Origin: Pocillopora verrucosa
Taxonomy: Eukaryota; Cnidaria; Anthozoa; Scleractinia; Pocilloporidae
Assembly: GCF_036669915.1 (NCBI RefSeq)
Contig: NC_089312.1
Location: 16,563,317-16,627,316 of the forward strand
Direction of reading: 5' to 3'
DNA length: 64,000 bases
The notes below the pieces were generated by a model. The model ran no database searches and was not told the DNA's origin. It was given only the letters and a program-made list of their open reading frames with translations. Shown piece by piece: positions 12,601-24,368 of this stretch. Within the stretch, counting starts at the first letter, position 1. Each line of letters begins with the position of its first letter. A program made the translations under genes and the position numbers.

Positions 12601-15600
12601 CAAGTCAAGAGTAAAAAGGACAAGTGAAAATATATTAAGTAATGCAAGAACAATGAAAATTTTATTTTTGTCCCTCTAAATATAGTTCCCAGAGGTGAAC
12701 TATAGACCTTTTGGGGAACTGTACCATAGGAATAAACACATTCTCTCCATTGTTGTTCCTAACTTAAAATGTCTTTCACTTGTTAGTTTAAATAGAACTT
12801 TTAAGAAATTGAAAGGAAAAATACAAACAAACAGTTGTTATATGTTCTAAGAATTAATTATGTTTTTAAATAACGAGTTAAGACGATACAGAAGGGACAA
12901 AGCTAAGGCATTTAAATGTGTAGGACGGCTTGACATGCAAATTTAGAACTTGAGTGCTAGTTTTGTCCATCTAAACAAGTGAGGATAAAAAATGACTGGT
13001 GCTGGATATGAGTGCCTTTTTTGCTTCGGGGTTTGTCTGTGCACAATCAATTCCGAGTTTATCCTAGTTTTTACAAATCACCCTAATAACAGCAGGGGGT
13101 CACTCGCCTTTTCAGGGCCTGTTACGTTCCAGACAACTCTTCCTACGAGCACGTCGATGATTTGAACGACGTTGGGTTTATTTCTTGGTGGCCTGGATAG
13201 AAGGACGTCATATCGCACCATTTCCACGTGATCAAACTTATAGCTGACCCACTTGTCACGGATATATTCGCCAAGCTTTCTGTTTTGCTCTCCACCACCA
13301 ACGTGGGGGCGCTTTGTAAAAATGCTACACGAATAGATATGAGTGAAAAGTTAGCTGAATCAAATGAAACGAACGCGAGGCGAGCGCGAAGGCCTCACGC
13401 TCGCCTCGAGCTTGGTAAAATGGAGCGAATAGTGAATGGCACGAGGTTCGGCTTACAACCCGACCCAGACTTCCTTCTTCGTTTATTTCACTCATCCGCT
13501 ACAATATTCTCGGTTTGTAGCTGACGTCATACATATATGCAAATTAAGCGCCGCCATGTTGGTGCTCATCTTAGGTGTGAAATTTCATGCAAATACAATG
13601 CCATCTCTGTGGTGCCCTCTTTTAAATACTTTGTTCGATGAATACGTCGAGTGAAAAAAATCCAGAATTCCATGGGAATATTTTCCTTAGGATACCCGCG
13701 CTTTCGAACTATTCGGAGGGCCTAGAAAGCCATGTTCGAGAACGAAAATTTCTGTGGTAGGTGTCGATCCAGCAGCCATTCCAAGAGAGCAGTTCCACTT
13801 AGAATGTTTGCCCCCGATAGAAGTCTCGTACCTTCTTTCCTGTTTAGTTCTGGAGACAAGTTATTATACAAATCATCAATTTAAAGCTTTTAAAAATGTT
13901 GAAGCGTACATGCAAGTGATGTCTGGCTTCGTAACATCGGTTCAAGGAGCAGAGATTCCCAACAAGATTCTTGTTGTGGCGAAGGTGAGACATTCGCAGC
14001 GGATGAACGATCCTCTTAAAGACATTTGGATCATCGCAGAAAGTGATGGTACCATTCTCTCTACTCATTGCTAAGGCTGCAAGGCAGGCCTTGCTGAATC
14101 CTGCTCGCACGTAGCGAGTGTACTTTTCTATATCTAAGCAGTGACAAGAATCCAAGGGAAACTCGCATGTGCTCAAACAAAATGCACGTGGATTCTGCCA
14201 ACTTATGTTAGAGAAGTGCCGTACTCGAAGGTGCGGGAAATCGACTTTTAAAAACACGATGGACCAAAGAATCGACTCTCAGCACCCAAATTTCGGGGAA
14301 CAGCAGGAAAACTCAGTGGAAAAGGACGATCAAAGTAAGCCCATCGCGTTTCTATCAGAAGAAGAAATGCAGGCTGTGTATGCGAAGCTAAAATTAAGCT
14401 GTACTCAGCTTCATCGACCCCTATGTTCACCAGTTTATCGATGAGAGCCGCTCACTGCCGATTATTCCCAACCTATTTGAAACGGGAAATGTTGATCTTG
14501 ATTATCCAGAACTACTGAGAAAATGTGTTGAAGTGACATTGGATATTTCTGATGAGGACGTAAACAAAGTGGAACTCAACAAAAGAGATCAAACTAGTGG
14601 GTCAGGATTTCTTAGACATCGAGCTGGCAGAATTGGTGCGTCTGAAAGTCATGCAGAATTTCACACAAACATTGCACAGCCCTCTCACTCTCTGATTAAA
14701 ACAATTTGTTAACCATGCCTCTACATAGTTAACAATAAAGCTACCAGGCATGGTCAGAGGCATGAAAGTCATGCTGTAAATGCATACGAAACTGCTGTAA
14801 AAACTGGTCATGTGAACTTAACTGTTAAGAAGTGTAGCTTTTTTTATCAACAAAGAACATGAATTTCTCCATTCCACTCCTGATTTTCTAGTGTCATGTG
14901 ACTGTTGTGGCACTGGATGTGGTGAAGTGAAGTGCCCAATTATAATCAAAGATGGCAACTTTGAGAACTTTGCTCAGCAGAAGAATTCCTGCCTAGAAAA
15001 AATGAATGGACATTTACAGCTCAGAAAAAGTCACAGCTATTACTATCAGGTGCAGCGGCAGCTTTTCTCTGTGCCTGAAATCAAGTATTACGACTTTGTG
15101 GTTTGTGTCATTGATGAGAAAAAGAGCATGAATTTAATAGTGCTGTGCAAATATCCAGATGTGCAGCACTGGAACTCTGTACTGCCCAAACTGGAAACAT
15201 TTTGGAGAATATGCATTCTTTCAGAAATTCTAGGGCGATGGTAAACCTGAAGATGCACAATGCCCCCTAAATTACCAGATAAGGATGCAATTTGTTTTTT
15301 TTAGGAAAATCGGACATAAGGAGACCATTTCATGCAGTAACAAAAAGTGCCCTTATGAAAGGTTTCACCCTTCCTGTCTTTAGCTCACAACCATGAGGAA
15401 GGATGGAGCATGAAGCTACTCTCAACTTCCCCAATTCAAGAGAAGAGGTGGTACCAGGACATCAGCACAACCCTCTATGGCATCTATTCAGGCAGCTATG
15501 AAATTGGATAACATTTGCATCTGCAAGGCTAAGCCTAGTACAACAGAGACAGTTGTAGAATGCCACGGAGACAGCTGTAAAAATTGGAAAATTTTTCCAC

Positions 15601-18518
15601 CTTACCTGCCACAGTTTAAACAGAATGCCCAACAATTATTGGAAATGTTCTGAATGCAACAAACTTGCCACAATCTATTCAGCCACCACCCTTACCAAGT
15701 ATTGTTCTTCATCAGATTCCTCAAGTGGTGAAGGGGAAAGTGATATTTCTATCTCTAAAGTCTCAAAGGAAGTTTGCTTAATCAAATGGTACAATAGTAG
15801 GACAGAAGTTAACAAGAGCTGCACAAACTCTTGTCATGTGATCCACCAGTGGAGTGTGGTGATCAGAGTTTCATGATGAGATATCAGATAGTCAGTTCGC
15901 AGGGTACCTTCCAGAATTGTAAATTTCCATCTGAGCAATCCAATTACATGTTCCACATGGATCCTTACATTTGCAATCCCTCTCGTCTGATCCACATCCA
16001 CTGGGTCCAGTTGAGATTTGCCCTTTGTGAAAGCTTGGATTACCAGTCTCGCTTGCTTGAGGCCAACTCTTACACTGATGGTAAATCCTTGGTCAGCCAT
16101 CACCATATCTCCTGGAAGAAGCTTGACCAAGAAACCACAGTTCTCTGTTACAAATTCATTGGAGACAAGACCTCCCCAGGCTTCTGAAACAAAAGAAATC
16201 ATTCCTTGTGGGGTTAATACAACAATAATCTTATGGAGTTGTGGTGTTTATAGCTGGAAAATGTCTGGCAAGCAGGTCTGATGGCCTTCCAATGAACTCC
16301 TCAAAACAGTCAATGACAACAGTTGTGTTCTTGCCAAAGGCATACCGGAAACACTGGGGCATTGTCTTCCAAAGTTGATACCTGTCTGGCCAGAAAACAA
16401 AGGGAAATAGTCTCTTGTCCATTACCACAATCCAATGGAAAAATATTCTTGAAATGGTTGAAATTGATACAACAAAAACTGTAGGCAAGACCCTGTAATG
16501 GTAGATTAAGCCTTAAGTTTCATGAGTACAATAATAAACTCTTGGAACCTATCAAGTGACTGAGTTTGCCTTTTAACGTGTGAAGCTACATGGTCAAACA
16601 CAACCATTGGCACTTCCAAGGAAGGTAGACCAGTATAAAGGCAAACCTTCTTGTCAGAGTTAAAAAAAAATCTTTATCTGGTGCCCAATGCTTGCTTTTT
16701 TGAAACATATATTCTAACTTGGTGGTTTGGCATTCCAAATCCTTTCACTCTGTGTCTGCTTGGCACTCGGCGTCTCTCATAATTTTAGTTCTGATTTCAT
16801 CAGACTCACTGCCTTCATCACATGCCATAAGATCATCCGAAAAGGCATCTTCCTTTCCTTCGTTTCCAGTTTTCTCTTCTTCTGTGGAGGTGCTTGGCTG
16901 ATTAAAGTCAATCTGGGCCACAGGAAGACTGCTTTCACTGAGTTTCCAACACTTCTCGGCCACTTCACATTCCTGTTGCTCAATGGCATATTTCTCTCTT
17001 TTCTTCACTCTTTCTTGTCTCTCTGCTCTTGCTTCATAGTCTATCTCACGGCCATAACTTTTCTTTCCAAGCTCTAAAGTTGGCACCCAGTCTATATTGT
17101 GCTTGTCCCAGTAAGGAGATGGCTTTCCAGAGACAAAATGCTTGTTGCATACTTATTTGCTTTTGAGAGTGTCTTTTGCTTTTTTGTCACCCTGACTTAT
17201 CGCTTGTATCCACTTTTCTCTCCTCTTGGTCATCAATTCTTCTTTAAAGGCAGACTTACTTTTTATAACTGATGGTATTCTATAAAATCTAATCCCTTTG
17301 TCTCGATCATTTCTACTGCCACAGCTGAAAACTATGCAATGAACCATTTCTACTTTCTCACTTTCACCTTACTATAAGCACATTTGTAACTATTTGTTTG
17401 GGCACCAACATGGCAGATAGCAACTGTTGTCAATACAAAAGTCATGTGGGTGAAAACCAAGAATTTGAAAATATGTTTTTCTAAATAACTCGCATGCTTT
17501 GAAAGATTACAGAATTTTTTTTCATGGAAACCCTAGGTTGACTGTTATAATTCAGTTGAGTCAAATGGAGGTTTTTTTTGGCCTCTGAAGGTGGGAAGTA
17601 ACCTTAATGGAGACACTTTTTGGCCTCCAAATTGTACTTTCAATGCACAAAAAAAAACAATTAAGGGGTACTCGCTGGGCGCTAAGGTTGATGATTTATT
17701 ATTTTAAACAGAGCTATCACCCAGATTGAGCTAGAAAATGCTCCTTAAGTGCCACTAAGGCGAGTGGGCACTAAGTTCTAGACATTATTTCACTACTCAC
17801 CATTTCTCTGAAACAAGATATTTGCCAAGCTTTCTGTTGATAAACCTATTTGCCTCTTGGAGCCCATGGGTTCGATAACTAATCCTCCCATCACTATCTG
17901 CCCTCGCTTAACTTTCCTGCAAAAGTGCCATCTTGCACTCGAAAGCCCAGCCTGAGCAGATGGTTCTTACGCTTTCACTTTTACGAGGAAGTAAAACTTA
18001 TTAAGCGAGCGCCACGCTGATTTACGATCGACTGAAAAGTACCTTCAACGGCAAATACTAAGCTCATTTGGAGTAGTTGTTCAAGTAGACTGGAGCTGCT
18101 GGCGCTTGTTAAATACTCACGCGAAGTTGCAATATTCACCGCGTCGCGCGTAAGTGTGATGCAGCAAAAAGTTATAAAACTAAAGTGCAACTTACCGGGA
18201 AAATTCCTCAACCTTTTCAGCTGTGAGTGAATCGACCATCATTTCATGTAGTTGCTTGTATTTAGATTCATCCCCCTTTCCCGTAGGTGAGGTCGTAGGT
18301 GAGGTCGTAGGTAAGACGTTAACAGGGCATGTGGGAACCATTGCAGGAGACTCGCTTGCACCGGCTTTCATTGCATAGTAACCGATGACAAACCCGATGA
18401 AGAAAATCACAACTGCTCCCAATATACCAAGACCGACGTACAACCGAAATCGGTTCGGTGGTCTGTCCTCTTCAACATGTCCAGCTTCTAACTGATTCAA
18501 CATTTCAAATTCAGCCAT
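9675..18518 (-). CDS. FOLH1-like: Glutamate carboxypeptidase II-like zinc peptidase (M28B family)
   Basis: Five minus-strand exons, 18518-18196, 13324-13108, 12437-12240, 11692-11404 and 10957-9675, give 769 residues (human FOLH1 has 750). Exon 1 encodes a short cytosolic tail and one membrane segment (about residues 27-50), hence a type II membrane protein with its catalytic part outside. The last exon alone holds the peptidase core. Zinc ligands and the catalytic base match the family: H406, D416, E454/E455, D483 and H580. The family cleaves C-terminal glutamate from peptides such as NAAG or from folate polyglutamates. However, the three arginines that form the acidic-substrate patch in human GCPII align here with G493, D563 and S565, so specificity is probably different. 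Intron 2 has a GC donor; the other introns are GT-AG. Intron 1 (4.9 kb) carries a transposon. Substrate and exact paralogue are inferences. Confidence 0.92.
11728..12195. mobile_element. hAT-like non-autonomous element in intron 3
   Basis: A 468-bp unit bounded by 14-bp inverted repeats (CAGGGCGTGAAATT at the left, its reverse complement at the right). Inside are several TTGGCGAC / GTCGCCAA blocks in both orientations. The CAGGG-type ends are typical of hAT elements. The flanks (ACTGAATT, CTGAACAA) do not form a clean 8-bp duplication, so the class is tentative. It interrupts intron 3 of the peptidase gene without touching the splice sites. Confidence 0.6.
13376..13409. repeat. Short G+C-rich hairpin
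   Basis: CGAGGCGAGCG and CGCTCGCCTCG face each other across an 11-base loop. It lies just outside the peptidase exon 2 acceptor (on the intron side) and about 170 bp from the left conserved end of the intron transposon. Confidence 0.6.
13754..15800 (+). pseudogene. SWIM zinc-finger / YqaJ-nuclease / PHD-finger protein of a transposon, broken
   Basis: Collinear pieces in shifting frames make one protein. First is a block with [15 protein letters not shown] and [11 protein letters not shown] (13754-14074). Next comes the SWIM-like [16 protein letters not shown] just past a stop (about 14072-14130). A linker follows, then a YqaJ-type nuclease region running from about 14580 ([18 protein letters not shown]) through 14891-15244, with the core CGEVKCP and [10 protein letters not shown]. 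It ends with a PHD-like finger near 15510-15660 ([25 protein letters not shown]). At least four breaks (stops and frameshifts) separate the pieces. YqaJ nucleases are recombination-type exonucleases; here the role would be in transposition. Not a host gene. Confidence 0.7.
15834..17347 (-). pseudogene. THAP-domain DDE transposase, broken
   Basis: Reading on the minus strand, a THAP finger starts at 17347 (C-x4-C in CIVFSCG). A single in-frame TAA near 17154 interrupts it before the VCNKHF pair and the WVPTLEL box. A charged linker follows (17086-16745). The DDE_Tnp_4-type catalytic part comes next, in pieces 16488-16231 and 16202-15834. The three acidic positions are still visible: D in [10 protein letters not shown] in MADQGF and E in HVEHVIG. 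The gene lies tail to tail with the YqaJ-type gene. Stops and frame changes show it is inactive, although the catalytic residues have not yet been lost. Confidence 0.75.
17801..17893 (-). other. Candidate duplicated or cassette exon of the peptidase gene
   Basis: A 93-nt open stretch ends at a good donor (AAATG then GTGAGT) and can start after an AG at 17895-17894. It encodes [13 protein letters not shown], matching [12 protein letters not shown] of exon 2 in 8 of 12 positions, with about 19 of 20 bases identical at the core (AACAGAAAGCTTGGC-AATAT). Both ends are phase 2, the same as the exon 1/exon 2 junction, so inclusion would keep frame. The acceptor has a weak pyrimidine tract. The main gene model does not need it, so it may be a relic. 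Confidence 0.35.
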
Positions 18519-18996
18519 GATTTATCGCAGTGACGATCAGGATTACTGAAAATTCGGACGGTTCCAATAAATGAATGAGATGCCAGAAATCAAATCTCTC
18601 TGCTCTGCGCAAAGGGTTCTGGGTTTGCCACAGGGTAAACAACGCAAATTGGTACAAACGAATTCATGGCGAAAAGTTAACTAGGCGTCCCAAAAAATGA
18701 TTTTTGAGAGAATTCAGCACTTTGTTGCAGCTGTTTTATCAGGAAAGGATTAAAGCAATGTTGATACGTGGACAGTGTAAGTTTTTGTCCAAATAACCAT
18801 GAAATATGTGTTAAAATCTACCGATAAAGTTCTCTCCTTTCGTAAGGTTTATTGGGAAATCGACATCTGGTAATGGTCTTGAAATATCACAAAGTTACGT
18901 ATAAATCAGAAGAAATTGCCCCATAAATTACTTTCAGTAAAATTGACGTGTGTACAACCAATTTTAATACTAGCTAACGTCTTTTATACACAAATT
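18519..18996. promoter_or_regulatory. 5' flank of the peptidase gene
   Basis: This is 478 bp between the peptidase start codon (minus strand, 18518) and the OTU-type pseudogene (plus, 18997). It must hold the peptidase promoter and leader unless an untranslated exon lies further out. No TATA box or other named motif was recognised. Confidence 0.4.
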
Positions 18997-21600
18997 ATGG
19001 CTTCCAGTATTTTAAATCCTCAAAGGAGAGAAGTCGTTGTCAGAGGAGACGGAAATTGTTTTTACCGAGCTATTACTCTCTGGAATGATGAAATAAGTGA
19101 TGAGAAACATGAAGAAATCCGCACGTTGAGTTCTAGTTTGATAGAGAGAAAAACGAAGGTGTTTGAGCCGCTACTTTTCTCTTCGAACTCCGTGGAAGAT
19201 CATGTCAAGAACAGCAAGATAACGGGAGCTTTAGCTGAAACTGGACATCTTCAGCTGCGCATCGCTCCTCAAGCGACCCATTTGCACCTTTTCATTGTCG
19301 CAGAAAAAATGGTACATCTTTGAACCGATTATGAACATTGATTCGTTTTCATCGATCACGAAAAAAAAGTGCAGTTGTTCAATCACTCAAATATATCATG
19401 ATGATTATGCTCAAGCAAATAATTTTAATCTCCTTCTGCCTAGAGGTAGCTGTTGTGGTGCTCCTCTGCCTGAGAATACAGCATCCTCTGTTTCAATAGA
19501 TTTAGAAAACAATGGTAAGTCATATGCCAAAGCTGTGAACAGATGTCACAAACTCATCCTTCCTTCAAACCACCTTTGATTAAAGCTACAGAATCCAAGC
19601 AACCTGGTCAAGATCTAGCTTATTTAAATACAAAAACAATGTCTTCATACTCTTAAACAACTGTGAATAAGCCAACTCAATCTCCAGAAGCTACCAGTGC
19701 CAGCTAAACCTCTTCTGTGAAACAGCTAAATCTAGCTACATGTACTAAACCTTCTGCTGTCCATTATCCATCTTATTCTACCATAACCAGCTCCCAAACA
19801 TCTACAGACAAAAGTGCATGTAACACTACCAAGCAACCACCTTCAAAAATAGCCATCACTACATCTACCAATCCCAACTTTGACCAAATGGATGTGAAAC
19901 AAATTAAAGCACTTATTTCTGCCCAGCATGTTCAAGTCTCCATTTACCACAAACCCGAACTTATTCAGCTAGTTAGAGCAGTTGCTTTTGTGGACCTTCC
20001 TACTGACCCTGACTTTGAAAGTGAGTTCATTGATGAATGTTTGTTAAGATGCCTCGTGCTTCCAGTGGGACAAAAATTTTGGACCCCTTCCAAATGGCAT
20101 CATTGTCCAGTGTCTTCTCCCAGCTCCCTCCATTTGGACTAATGGACATTTTTAATGATCTAATAATGAGCAAAACTGATTAGGATAAAAGCATTTTATC
20201 CTCCTGGTGCTCATTTGAAGAGTGTAATCTATGTACGAATGGCCATGTTCAGAGCCTTGGAGTAAATGCTACAAAGGACCTTGATGGCAGTATTTTTTTG
20301 TGTGTTTGTAGCTGGAGTTATACCAACTCAGAAAGAAAAAAACTCAAGAAGGCGATAAACTATACAGGCTCTGGTTTGGTTTGGACCCAACTAGGTCTGT
20401 GTATTTTGCATTCTGTAGGTGCCAAGGTGAAGCTGATCAAGGATGCAGACATTTAGGTGCAACTTTGTTTGAACTTGATGTTTTTCTTTCAAATCAAAGA
20501 AAGTCTGTCACCTCTATGTCTGCATATTGGAACCCCTTGCCAACACCTACACACAAACCTGTCCCTACATTTCCAAAAGCTCTTTGATGAAAAAGAAAAG
20601 AAAAATAACATTATATGATGATTCTTGGATTGATTCCTTTAATCCTAGACCCATGAAAGGTAGAAAGGAAATAACGTCTACTTTTAGAAAATTTTTTTTT
20701 TGTGCAAAGAAACTCAGAAAAGTTGATCTTTGTTCTGGTATTCTTGATTTTTTTACCATTTTCCGTAAACTATGATGAAAATGAAGATTTTTCACATCTT
20801 GATAATATATCTCACCTGACCATATTATCTCAAGCTGAGAATTATCTCAAGATAAATTTTAATAAGCTATTTGAGGACAACCTTTCAAACTTTGCTGAAG
20901 AATTTCTAAAAGCCTAGACCTTTTCAGACAATAATAGAATGATTATAATCAAAACATCCATAGGACAACACAGCAACAAAACCTGCATGAGATGAGACAC
21001 CTTTTAGTTATGGGGAAAAAATCAAATCTCTTTATACTGCCAAAAAAAACTTTAGACGAAGATCCTCATACTGATGTATTACTCACTGTTAAAAATACCA
21101 CTGAACAGAAAGAATTTAAAGAAAACCAAGTGTATCCTGAAACCATAGAACAATAGAAGAAGAAAATCCAAAATTTTACTACTCAAAATTCAGTGAAAAA
21201 CAGCATTGTTTATTTGATCTTCAGGAGCCAGGTCTCCTAATTATTGGCAGTTTTGGATAGGAGCAAGTCTAAATGGTAATAGAAAATCTCAGTGTTGTGA
21301 CCCTACAGAAATAGGGATAAATTATCCATTTTTAAGGAAGGACCTTGACTCTGAAATTGCTTTCCTGCTACCAACTGTTGATGGAAAAAAAGATGAAAAT
21401 GGGAATTTTTTCTCAACAAAAATCATCTACATTATTTCCAAGTTCAGACTGGCATGGCAGTTTTGGGTTTAAACTTGTGACTTTGTTACCTATACAAGTA
21501 AAGGAATATTTATTGTTACTATTAATATTAGCGATAAGTTTTGGGAAACTGTTGTAGTAACAGTTTGCAAGTTTTATTGTCAGCAAGTAGTTCCTTCCTA
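18997..21600 (+). pseudogene. OTU-protease / SWIM / YqaJ-nuclease protein, broken
   Basis: The N-terminal block (18997-19240) has the OTU cysteine-protease signature GDGNCFYRAI. A frameshift at about 19240 moves the rest of the OTU domain (DIFSCASLLKRPI, HFNLLLPRG-like text) to another frame, ending near 19579. A SAP-like helix pair follows (about 19890-19995, MDVKQIKALISAQ). Then comes a SWIM-type finger (CRCQGEADQGCRHLG, 20410-20460) with an AYWNPLPTPTHKPVP tract. The last part is YqaJ-like (about 21220-21590: GASLNGNRKSQCCDP, HYFQVQTGMAV and FVTYTSKGI by frame-shifted reading). Several stops and frameshifts make it a pseudogene. It shares the SWIM+YqaJ core with the intron transposon but is a different protein, probably from another mobile element. 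Confidence 0.65.
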
Positions 21601-24368
21601 ATGACAATTTTCACACAAAAACTGGTTTTTTTTTTAAATTTAAACTGGTTTAATGTTTGAACTTGAACTTGATTTCCAGAGAAAAAATAAGTAAGAAGAG
21701 CTCCATTACATTGCTATTCTCCTGAAAGATAAAGTTGCTCAAATCATTTTCCTAATATTCTGAAGTGGCAGTTGTGGCTCTAAATCATCTTTATTGTCAT
21801 TTTCAGATCCTTCAGATACTGAAATGAATTTTGAACTGGCAAAAATCAAAGCTGCAAGAGATGTCCCAACTGAACAACAAACTTATTAATCAGTATGAGG
21901 AATTTACCCTCTTTCTTTTGATTAAAGCGTGAATCAAAAATCTTTATAATCTTTAAATAAATTTATCGTTAGATGCACTATTATCATCCAGCATTCTTAA
22001 TTATAAAAATATCTCTATTCTTCAGAAAAAATAATGACAATGAAATTTGTGATGTTCACCGTCGGAACCGTTGAAGAAGAAAAGAAGAAATGAAAAAAAG
22101 AAGTTTCTATTCAACTACATTCGTTCAGCGCTTAACTGAACGCAGTCGAAATGCTGTGATAATAGCTGAGAGTATTCGCTCAAGAATATTCTCTCCGCCA
22201 ATCAGACCGCGTTTATCTTCTTGTCCCTTTCGCTTCCTGTGATTTTAACCTTAGTTCTGATTGGCTGTTGTGATTTCTTTAATTTAATTGCGTTTGCGCT
22301 GCTCAATTTACTGACTGCATCATTTGCTTTACAACCATATGGGAGGGCAAGGGGTACTACATTAAAATGGTTTTGCGTACATTTATTTTACACCCAAGTA
22401 CCCCAAAATTCAAAACTGGTTTCGGGTACAATTAAAACAGCTTGCTCCGTCATGATAAGCGTTTCGGGACGAGCGTTTCTTCGCTCGCGGGTAAGTACGA
22501 GGCCTTGAGTCAGACGGGGTCTTCATGGCTCGCATTGTTGGCTCGCATTGCATCATTAGTGCCAGGCCCCAGGTAAACCTCTTGTAGCTCCTCGGCTCGT
22601 CTAAAATCTTCCCGCGGGCGGTGAAACACGCGCCCTGCAACACTCTTAATGATGAGGGCCCACGCGCCGGCCACTTTCAAGAGCAGATAGTCGTGGGCTT
22701 GTTCCTTCACGAGTATTCTTATAGATAGACCCGCGTATTCTAGAATCATGTTTCTTTACCCCTTGGTCTTGGTCCAGGATCGAAACCGCAGGAAGGAACA
22801 CGTAAGCCACATTCACGCTTATCATCTCAAAATTAGAAGGATTTCTTTTACGAATGTTTACCTGTCGTAATTCGCAAGTTGTCGTAGATCATAGAAAAAC
22901 CGCGACGACAAAAAAAACTGAGAGGTGAAGGAAGAAAGGTTTCTTCTCGATTTCGAAAGTCTTCACACATCACCCACGCGTCAGTTACTCCCCAAGCTTT
23001 TTGGTAAACCGTCACGTTTATCGGAACTGCATCAGAAAAAGGGCACATGTAAGCCATGTTCACGCATTCTTCTTAAAAACCTCTACTCAAAATTAAAAGA
23101 GCCTGTTTTATAAAAGGCTACCTAACGTAGTCGTTAAAATGGTGAACACAGATTATTTCGCTTCCTCCAGATTATAGTTCGGCATCAAATCATTCAATAA
23201 CACTTTTCAACAGAAGCGTGTTTGAAACGTTCCAGTCCAGTTCTATAGTACTGCTGTCAGCACAGGCAACAATAACAATTCGCGGAAATGATGCTACAGT
23301 ACTTCCTACATTTTGATCGTCTCAGCGGTCAATAGCTCAGTGGGCGTGAGTTAGAGAATGGCTTAGGTCAAGCCGGCTTTTCTTTTCCTTTGGAGACTCT
23401 TACGACCCTCTTACGGCCCTGTTATTTGGTTTGTTACGCGTAGGCGGCTATCCAAGCTTATAAATCATTCCCTCCGTAGCCGTTTTTTCTTTGGCCATCT
23501 TACAGTTGAGGCAAATCACAAACATCATCATTATTGAGTGAAAAAATTATGAAATCACACCTTTTCATTTCTTACTTTATTAACTTTTTACCAGTACAGG
23601 CGATCGTCATTAAATTATTCCTTTGTCTGTGATTTTTTCCCACGGAAAATCCATTGTGTGTTTCCGACGGGCGTCATTTAATTTGATGCGGTTGTTTTTC
23701 TTCCATTGACTGACAAATAATGAAATTGTGGGGGAAAATGGCGTTAAGTGGCACAATAGATTGCCAAAGATAACAAGTCTATTGTTATTTGCTAATGAAC
23801 ACGTTAGCTAACACTGTTCTTAATAGAATTCTTAATTGCCTTTGAGCAGGCTTAATTTGCAAATTTGAGTGAAATTGTTCAGTTATAGTAAATAAACATA
23901 AGGGGAGAGAAAGAGTATCCACAACACTTAAGACTTTCTGTAAAATTCGCTGTAACTGTCAGTGCTTTCGATGTTTAGAAAATCTGTTTCACTACATCGT
24001 CACATGTCAAAGCCAGCCGGCGTCTTGATAAAAAAACCCAGAGCGTCAAGTGGTGAATTGAAGACTTGTCCGAACGATATTAAATTTCACAGATAAGGTC
24101 GCGCTCCTGACCTTCAATACCACCATGAAAGCGTGTAATAAATGGAACAAGGCGATGATAGCACCTTTAATGTACTTTAGCTTCTACAATAAAACGATTT
24201 TGCCGACGAAACACTTGTAACTCGTGCTTGTTTCTTCGGTCTCCTTCTCTGACTGTCTGCGGACGTGCTTGTGAGTTTCTGACGTTTCTTAGCAGATCCA
24301 TAATTATTTCACTGTTATGTTACCATAAACAAATCAGGTCTAAGCCGGACGGTAAGTTAGTTGGAGTG
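21601..24368. other. Intergenic region
   Basis: No coding exon could be supported. A 79-residue open frame on minus (22749-22510) and a possible plus-strand donor near 22490 have no matching partner exons. The part near 23500-24300 is A+T-rich. Nothing else could be named. Confidence 0.5.

Larger units (their letters stand above)
13540..17420. mobile_element. Decayed two-gene DNA transposon (ISL2EU-like) in intron 1 of the peptidase gene
   Basis: Two tail-to-tail gene remnants lie between inverted sub-terminal sequences: GCCATGTTGGTGC near 13551 and GCACCAACATGGC near 17402. The plus-strand gene is of SWIM/YqaJ type; the minus-strand gene is a THAP-finger DDE transposase. That pairing fits the animal ISL2EU superfamily as I remember it. 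True ends and target-site duplication were not found, so the borders are minimal. Both genes carry stops and frameshifts, so the element is dead as an autonomous unit. Confidence 0.65.

Noticed and set aside
22410-22749. Overlapping minus-strand frames of 77 and 79 codons and a plus-strand donor-like GTAAGT
   Set aside because: No partner exon, no domain and no coding bias that can be judged by eye.
23310-23400. tRNA-like stretch (AATAGCTCAGTGGGCGTGAG)
   Set aside because: An A-box-like motif is present but no B box or cloverleaf follows.
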